Shown here: positions 57,915 to 64,000 of the stretch, in pieces
Numbering within the stretch: the first letter of the stretch is position 1
How the letters are laid out: the number at the start of each line of letters is the position of its first letter
NCBI GenBank assembly: GCA_014904985.1
Contig: MU128910.1
Location: 164,339 to 228,338, forward strand
Reading direction: 5' to 3'
From: Hydnum rufescens UP504
Lineage: Eukaryota > Basidiomycota > Agaricomycetes > Cantharellales > Hydnaceae
Length of the DNA stretch: 64,000 nt
Position numbers and translations under genes: made by a program
Notes under the pieces: generated by a model
Seen by the model: only the letters and a program-made list of their open reading frames with translations
Told to the model about the DNA's origin: nothing
Database searches by the model: none

Positions 57915-59985
57915 GTCCAGATTTCCGAGTGTGCTGGGTGGTACATCATTACTAAAGGGCTTGTCTCCAGTTTCGCTCCAAATAGGGGTCGTTGTCGATT
58001 CCGTAATCGACGCTTGGGCCAATTATTTTCTTACAATACCCCCCTTCAAGCCCGGCATAATGCGACTCCGACTATGTGACGGTCCGATCTTGCATCTGCG
58101 AGTGCTTTCGTAAGAATATCGGCCGTCATTTCTTCTGTGGGACAGTAAATAAAATTGAAAAATCCGTCTGGCGGATGAAATGAAACCGTATGTCAATGTA
58201 TTTCGTCCGGGCGTGATAATTATCGCCCATAGCAAGTTTTAGAGCGGCTTTATTGTCGCAATACAGAGTCGTAGGGGGGTGGGGGATGTGTACAGGTGTC
58301 GTTCTTCTGTGGCATGTTGCCTTGAGCTCGGGCCTGGCGCATTAAATGGAATTTTGATTGTCGGGGTGACAAATTTGGCATTTCATTCAACAGAAATCTT
58401 GTTCCGTCCCTTCCAATAAATGTTATGGGCATGGGGGCTGTCATTATCATAGCCCACCCAGAATGCTTCATTCGCGCGTTCATCCAGTCTTGATCCGGGG
58501 TCATTATGAACCCAGACTCATTGGCCCCATTCAGGAACATTCGATAAATTCGGCTCTTCATTTATGAGTCGTTCAAGGGGGTCATGTGGCCTAGGACGCG
58601 CGTGGAAGTACGGTCTTTGAGCCATACAACCCAATTTACTGCTTCACCCCTCAGGTTTTTGCGTAATCTATATTGATGTAGCATAGCGTGGGTTCGCTCA
58701 ATAATTCTCCTATTTAAGGACTTGGCAACTCCATTATGCGGTGGGGTATCGTGAGTAGTTAATCGTCGTTCCGTCCCCTGATTATGTAAGAATTTCGCGA
58801 ATGCTGTAGTCGTATATTCGCCTCTGCGGTTAGACCCAAGCCTTCTAATCTGGACACCATGTTGTGTCTTTGCCCATGCTACAAAGTCTTTGTAAGCATC
58901 AACGGTCTCGTCCTTTGTACGCAATACTTGGAGCTTTGTATATCTTGTTGCGTCGTCCGTAAATGTTATGTAATACGATCGCCCGCCTAATGAGTTAAAT
59001 GGTGATGGTTCCCAGACGTCCGTATGAATTTCCTCTCCAGAGGAAAAAGCAAGCGGGGTTATCCTTTCCTTTTTAATTATTCTTCTCGTGGGCTTTGCGT
59101 ATTCACATGAATCGTATCCACAAATTTAATACCCTGGATAACATTGTTCTTGACAGGCGAGCGCGTTGAGTCGATTGAGATGTGGCCCAGCCTCCGATAG
59201 AGCTCTGGGAGCTTAATTTTTTCGTTCGTGGTACTGGCGGCCATCATGTTTGTATGCTCAACTTTGTATAGACCATTGCCGCCCACTGGAACTCCCCCAA
59301 TGATAACACCCTTCGGATCTTTGATTTTGCACAAGGTTCCATCAAATACGACCCTGCGGCCTGGCTTCGTAATCCGATTACTGTAATTGAGACAACCGTG
59401 AGTCCCATTTCCGGAGCATGTAGGGCATCGCGCAATATAACTGGGGTGAATTTCCCGGCGTTTGGGACTTGTATTTCTAAGTCGCCAGTAATCGGGCAGG
59501 GGTCGATAGAGCGGTAATTACTAAATTGCTCTCTGTACGGCGACATGTGTCTTGTTCACCCCTGAATCGTATAATTCGGCGTAAACGGAGGAATTCGTTC
59601 GTGTGTTCGTTTATGGCCACGGTATCCGCATATCTGGCTCGTGCCTCAATTACCTCAGCGTCAGCATGCTCTGTGGCCGTGGCTGTGCTTTCCTCAGCAC
59701 CCACCCTAGAGCTTGAGGACCCTTGTGGCCTCTGCCCCTCCTTCCCCCCCTCCCCTTTGGCCCAACAGTCCGCTTTAAAATTTCCCTTCCGGTGGCAGTT
59801 AAAGCACTGTCAATGTTCCTCCAGCCCTTCTTTTTCCCATTAGCATGGTGGAAGACCTCATCATTATTTGATTTGGCTTTCCCCTTTTTCAGGGTTCGCC
59901 AATCATACTCGTCCGTTACGAGTCGAATTACTCTGTGTCCAGATTGCCGAGTGTGTTCAGTGGCACAGCATTACTAAAGGGGGAG
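57915..59985 (-). mobile_element. Ty1/copia retrotransposon remnant lacking reverse transcriptase
   Basis: Read on the minus strand, fragments follow gag-pol order. First comes a zinc-knuckle-like CFNCHRKGNFKADCW at about 59780-59815, then a protease DSG, GAG-pre-integrase (LPELYRRLGHISIDS) and the integrase core (WAKTQHGVQIRRLGSNRRGE, THDTPPHNGVAKSLNRRI). A post-integrase segment leads straight into the RNase H end (CDNKAALKLAMGDNYHARTK). The reverse transcriptase that should separate the last two is missing. Several frame breaks and stops are present and gag is truncated. A 45-bp imperfect direct repeat with CATTACTAAAGGG borders it at 57917-57961 and 59937-59981. It is a dead internal-deletion derivative. 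Confidence 0.8.
58562..58924 (-). pseudogene. Copia integrase core fragment
   Basis: About 120 codons of the integrase catalytic core are open. Of the acidic catalytic residues, the expected second Asp-containing segment (normally RSDRGGE-like) reads LGSNRRGE here, so that Asp has changed to Asn. The later Glu-containing helix region is represented by NGVAKSLNRRI, where the usual NGVAESLNR Glu is Lys. Activity is therefore not expected. A stop follows at the boundary with the next fragment. Confidence 0.8.
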
Positions 59986-60275
59986 GGTGTGTCGCTAAGA
60001 TAGAAGATAATCTTTATTCAATTCTTTAATTTTAGAGTTAGGCCTTGGTCGCGGCCGGCCCAAGGCTTCAAGGGGAAGACAAGCTGTCCGGCAAGTATGT
60101 ATCTGCCATGGTCCTGCAGACACCGCCCTTGGCACTCTATCTGGCGGTACATAAGTCGAGAATTACACTGAAATGTGAGAAAAAAAAGGACGAAGACAGC
60201 GAGGTCCGAGGTCTGAATATGTATAATTTTTTACTACAAGTCTTAAGGTTGTAAGTCTACGGGGGACTCTACCGT
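59986..60275. other. 3' flank of fumarase
   Basis: Less than 300 bp, no feature beyond the presumed 3' untranslated region. Confidence 0.5.
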
Positions 60276-62701
60276 CTACGGGGCTACTACGACTTCAGGG
60301 TCTGGATACAGCATCAACTCTGGCCGCACTTTCTCATCGAATTCTTCGGGCGTGAGCAAGCCAAGCGCCACCGTCGCCTCCTTCAACGTCGTTCCCTCCT
60401 TGTGCGCCTTCTTCGCGCACTTGGCCACATCTACAGACACAGCACAACTCAATTTGTAGAACACATATAAAGAGAAACTTTTTTCACGCACTGTCATATC
60501 CCATGTGACTGTTCAAGATCGTAGCCAGCATGAGCGAGTCGTTCACAAGTTGGGTAATCCGCTTCTCGTTCGCCTGGATGCCGACAACGCAATTCCTCGT
60601 GAAGGAACGTGAAGCTAGGGAAGAAGCGAGCGCGTCAGCGGATGGGAATAGAAATAGAGATGGAAATCTTGTAATCGTAGCCATATTTACCATCGGAGAG
60701 CAATCGAATAGACTGTAAAACGTTCTTAATGATAACGGGCTTGAATACATTCAACTAAGCCACGGAAAGCTTCGGATAAGTGTTTCGATGATGACTGCAT
60801 GGTAGTACGGGACCAACCTCAAATTGACCCATACTTCCAGAAATCGAGACCGTGGCGTTGTTACCCATCACTTGGGCAGCGACCATGGTCAGCGCCTCGC
60901 ACTGCGTGGGGTTCACCTTGCCAGGCATGATAGATGACCCCGGCTCATTCTCGGGAAGACTCAGCTCGCCCAAGCCACACCGTGGTCCGGACCCCAGATA
61001 TCGAATGTCGTTCGCGATCTTCATAAGCGACACGGCCACAACGTTCAATGCACCATGGGCTTCCACCAGGGCATCGTGAGTCGCAAGTGCTTCAAACTAT
61101 TTCCGGGCCAAACCATTAGCGTGATCACTCGCAAGGCAGGCACCACGAACCTTGTTTGGGCCGTGACAAATTGGTGCCCCGTAATATTCGAGATTTCCAC
61201 CGCAATCTTCACATCAAATCCCTTTTTCGTATTTAAACCCTGCGGTATCACGGTCGAATCAGGAAATTATGTCTCCAGGAGTGAGAGCCTAGGAGGACTT
61301 ACCGTGCCAACGGCAGTTCCGCCTTGCGCAAGCATGCTTAAGCGGGGGAGGACCCCCTCTACTCTAGAAATACCGTTCTTCACCTGTTGTACATAGCCAC
61401 TGAACTCTTGCCCAAGAGTCAACGGTGTCGCATCCTGCAAATGTGTGCGCCCGATTTTAATAATACTGTCAAAGGCCTTGGATTTGGCGTGCAATGCGTA
61501 TTGCAATCCCTTCAACGCCGGGATCAGCCCCTCTTTAATCTCGAGAACGGCCGCGACGTGCATTGCTGTCGGGAAACTAGTAGAAAAAAAGGGGTTGGAG
61601 TAAGACTTTGAAATATGGGATGGAGAGGAAAAGAGGACGGACGTGTCATTACTGCTTTGACTCATGTTAACATGGTCATTAGGATGTACGGGATTCTTCG
61701 ACCCGAGTTCCCCACCCAAAATCTCAATAGCACGATTCGAGATAACCTCAAGGCAACATTGAATCCATCAGCTCCGTGTTCCCTATAAGCATAGACGGGG
61801 GAAGAAGAAAAGGCAAGGTCCTACTCACTTCGTTCGCATTCATATTACTTTGTGTTCCGCTTCCTGTTTGGAACACCACCAATGGGAACTCATCAATGAG
61901 TTTCCCAGAAATAACCTGGAAGATGGCCGGGGAGAAATAGAGGATTCAATATGATTACAAGGAAATTTTCGGGGGATGAGGACCGCGAGTGCGGATGCGG
62001 ATGAATACAGGGGAGAGGGAAAGAGACTGTGCACTTACGTCGTCAGCAGCCTGGTTGATTGCATTCCCAATTTTGGGATCGAGGCCGTAGGTCATATTGA
62101 CTCTTGCCGCAGCCTTCTTGAGGACACCGAACGCCTTGATTAGGGGTGGTGGGAGACGCTCGGTTGGGCCGCCGATATCAAAGTTCTGCAGAGACCTAGG
62201 GAGTATTCCATGCATTGGAAAGTCGTGTGTATCAAGTAAGGGGGCCGGGGAGCAGAGGGTGTTAGAAGCTTGGCGATAAAACCATACATGCTGAACGAAC
62301 CGTTGAGTCTGAGCCCCCCAGTAACGATTGGCGGGAACCATGAGGTCTCCAAATGTGTCTCGTTCATTGCGAAATACCGCTCCGGACTGGGAGAGTCGCC
62401 GTGTTTGTAGATAAATCCGCAAGCACGCAGAAGAAGAGAGTTGTATGGAGTGAGTAAGGGTGCCCTCTCCCTTGCAACCGATAGAATGGGAGAGAAAGGA
62501 ACGTACCATCATTGGTTGAAGTGTAGTGGAAAAGCGCCGTGAAGAGTCACGTATAGAGATCAAAGATCGAGCCTATAGATAGATAGTGGGAAAATACGAA
62601 ATTGCGCCCAGGTCAGTACATCACATGCCGCACTGGCGGCGCAAACAAGGAACATTAACAAAATCATAACTCACACGATAAGCCATGCCTAGTCTGATCA
62701 T
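60276..62701 (-). CDS. FUM1: Fumarate hydratase class II, mitochondrial type
   Basis: About twelve exons run from an ATG at 62701 to a stop at 60276. The N-terminus MIRLGMAYR joins [20 protein letters not shown] and is an arginine-rich mitochondrial presequence. Conserved blocks are [71 protein letters not shown], the signature [16 protein letters not shown] and [14 protein letters not shown] near the end. The enzyme interconverts fumarate and malate in the TCA cycle; in fungi the same gene often also supplies cytosolic enzyme. Near 61158-61162 one base is missing relative to the expected FVTAPNKFEALA, which shifts the frame before the following intron. Everything else is in frame, so this is probably a sequence error, though a real lesion is possible. 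All introns read are GT-AG. Confidence 0.93.
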
Positions 62702-64000
62702 TGTGCCGCTGTGCTTGTCCGGGAGTGTTGCAAGTAGTAGCTCTAGATTATGAGAAGAGACGTAAAAGTCTCTAGGCAAGAGTCGAGTGCTCGAATTCTG
62801 CGGAGAGGATCCTTTAAGGAAATAGAATACAGCCCAGCCTAGCAATCGCTTAATAAATCCTCTCGAGGACCACTCCCGGGTGGAACCGGAATATCTCCCG
62901 TTTACCTCCGTGTCCCGTTGCCTAAATCGTGTCACGACTTTGCTTTGCATTGCCAAGGCCCACCAGCCACCTAATGTTGATTATTGCGCTCTTGTCAGTG
63001 AACTCCTTCAACTGTTCTAGCCCCAGTTCACTGGCGCTTTGAGGACTCGGGTGAGGCATCTCGCCCACTTCAAGATGTGACCAACCCAACCGTGTGCCTT
63101 CAGGCACGATTTCGCCAAACGCTACCTCCACACTTCGTTTCTTTGTAGTGAGTCTCGTACGGGAATACTGGCTGGCTGGATGGGACACCTCCGCCGTGCA
63201 CATTACTATTTGGCAGCCACAAAAACGCCAAGAGCGTTCGCTATATCCTCATCCAGTCTCATCCATCTCGAGTCAATCGTCGGCATCGAAGAGGGTTGTG
63301 TGTCAGGTGCTTTACTGGCCACCCTCGTCGCATATATTACCTAGGACCGAGGATTTTCTAGCTCAAAGTGCATCTCACACCACGGAATCTTAATATCCTA
63401 CTTGTCTTACAGCGTTCCTCTTGTACGACTTTACTCGCAAGGTCTCTAACAGATTTTGAGCCCCGCACTATCGATCCCCTTTCTGCTCTGGGAGCCGGGT
63501 GCACCCTGCCCCTCTCTTTTACACTATAAAGCCCCACACGAGCGCGAGGGGCAATATCGTTTAATTTTGTTCGGCGTAGACTGTATTTGTCCCACCCGAA
63601 AATGACGCCTTCGCATAAACGGACCCGCAGCGGGGTCACCGTTCCCCCGCCATAATGACAAGCGTCGAATTTCCTTGTATTGTCTATTGTCTGACATCTA
63701 AATCGACGCCAAAACACAGACGCAGCTGGATTGCCCCTTGCCACTTTAGGATAGGGCAAAGTATTCAGTTCGCCTCGCCCCAGCTCAATACTTTCTGACT
63801 GCTGAGATCGGTCACTGTATGCGCTCACACAGTTCCCGTCCTCTCTTTGGTCCCTGGGACCGCGGCGATCACTGGCATCAATGAAGAAGTGTGTTCGGTA
63901 ATAGGCGCTGGGCGTTTCCCTCCACTTGAGTCGTACAAATTTAATGTATTTTTTTCATGAATTATGGCGTACGAACAAGACGCGTATCGCAGCATGGACA
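62702..64000. other. Right edge, no firm gene
   Basis: The fumarase promoter lies at its left. A minus-strand frame at 62922-63203 contains the coding-like VAFGEIVPEGTRLGWSHLEV, and another at 63358-63828 begins MSAYSDRSQQSES. Neither shows family resemblance or splice support, so neither is called. Confidence 0.4.

Overview
The window reads as nuclear DNA of a basidiomycete f​ungus, most likely a mushroom-forming agaricomycete. The reasons are genes cut by many short introns of about 45-130 nt, a KDZ-type (Kyakuja-Dileera-Zisupton) transposase with companion genes of the kind found in Agaricomycetes, a GH16 glucanase split into very small exons, a fungal Argonaute, and an F-box/leucine-rich-repeat gene of a type expanded in mushrooms. 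No bacterial or organellar features were seen. All exon structures below were read by eye from splice sites and family motifs.

Layout. (1) 1-13.5 kb is repeat and transposon territory: short hairpins and minisatellites at the left edge, a long minus-strand multi-exon transposon-type gene, a roughly 1 kb inverted repeat, a small GRF zinc-finger gene, and a KDZ transposase copy with an in-frame stop, bordered by palindromic decamers. (2) 13.5-23.5 kb is a fast-changing accessory region: two copies of a small beta-trefoil-like gene (the first broken), an unidentified gene between them, hairpin-bearing direct repeats, a 98-bp fold-back, and a doubtful minus-strand gene. (3) 23.5-56 kb is a conserved gene block: DGCR6-like protein, kinesin-8, NCS6/CTU1 tRNA thiolase, F-box protein, BCD1 zinc-HIT snoRNP factor, MED18, DRE2/CIAPIN1, GH16 glucanase, an APC amino-acid permease, ribosomal protein eL36, Argonaute, tRNA-His and an ABHD4/5-type hydrolase. 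(4) 56-64 kb holds a small unidentified gene, a Ty1/copia remnant that has lost its reverse transcriptase, mitochondrial-type fumarase, and an edge without a recognisable gene.

Functional links. Two divergent pairs share short intergenic promoters: kinesin-8/NCS6 (203 bp) and MED18/DRE2 (262 bp). NCS6 and DRE2 both bear on iron-sulfur-dependent cytosolic processes, NCS6 and BCD1 on tRNA or snoRNP metabolism. The Argonaute could act on hairpin RNA from the inverted repeats, but that is inference.

Most notable signals: four GC-AG introns, each supported by a conserved protein motif across the junction; exons as short as 5-22 nt in the GH16 gene and a candidate 3-nt exon in Argonaute; single-base frame breaks in several otherwise intact conserved genes (BCD1, Argonaute, permease, fumarase), which may be sequence errors or real lesions; and a transposon neighbourhood that may be one large multi-gene KDZ element.
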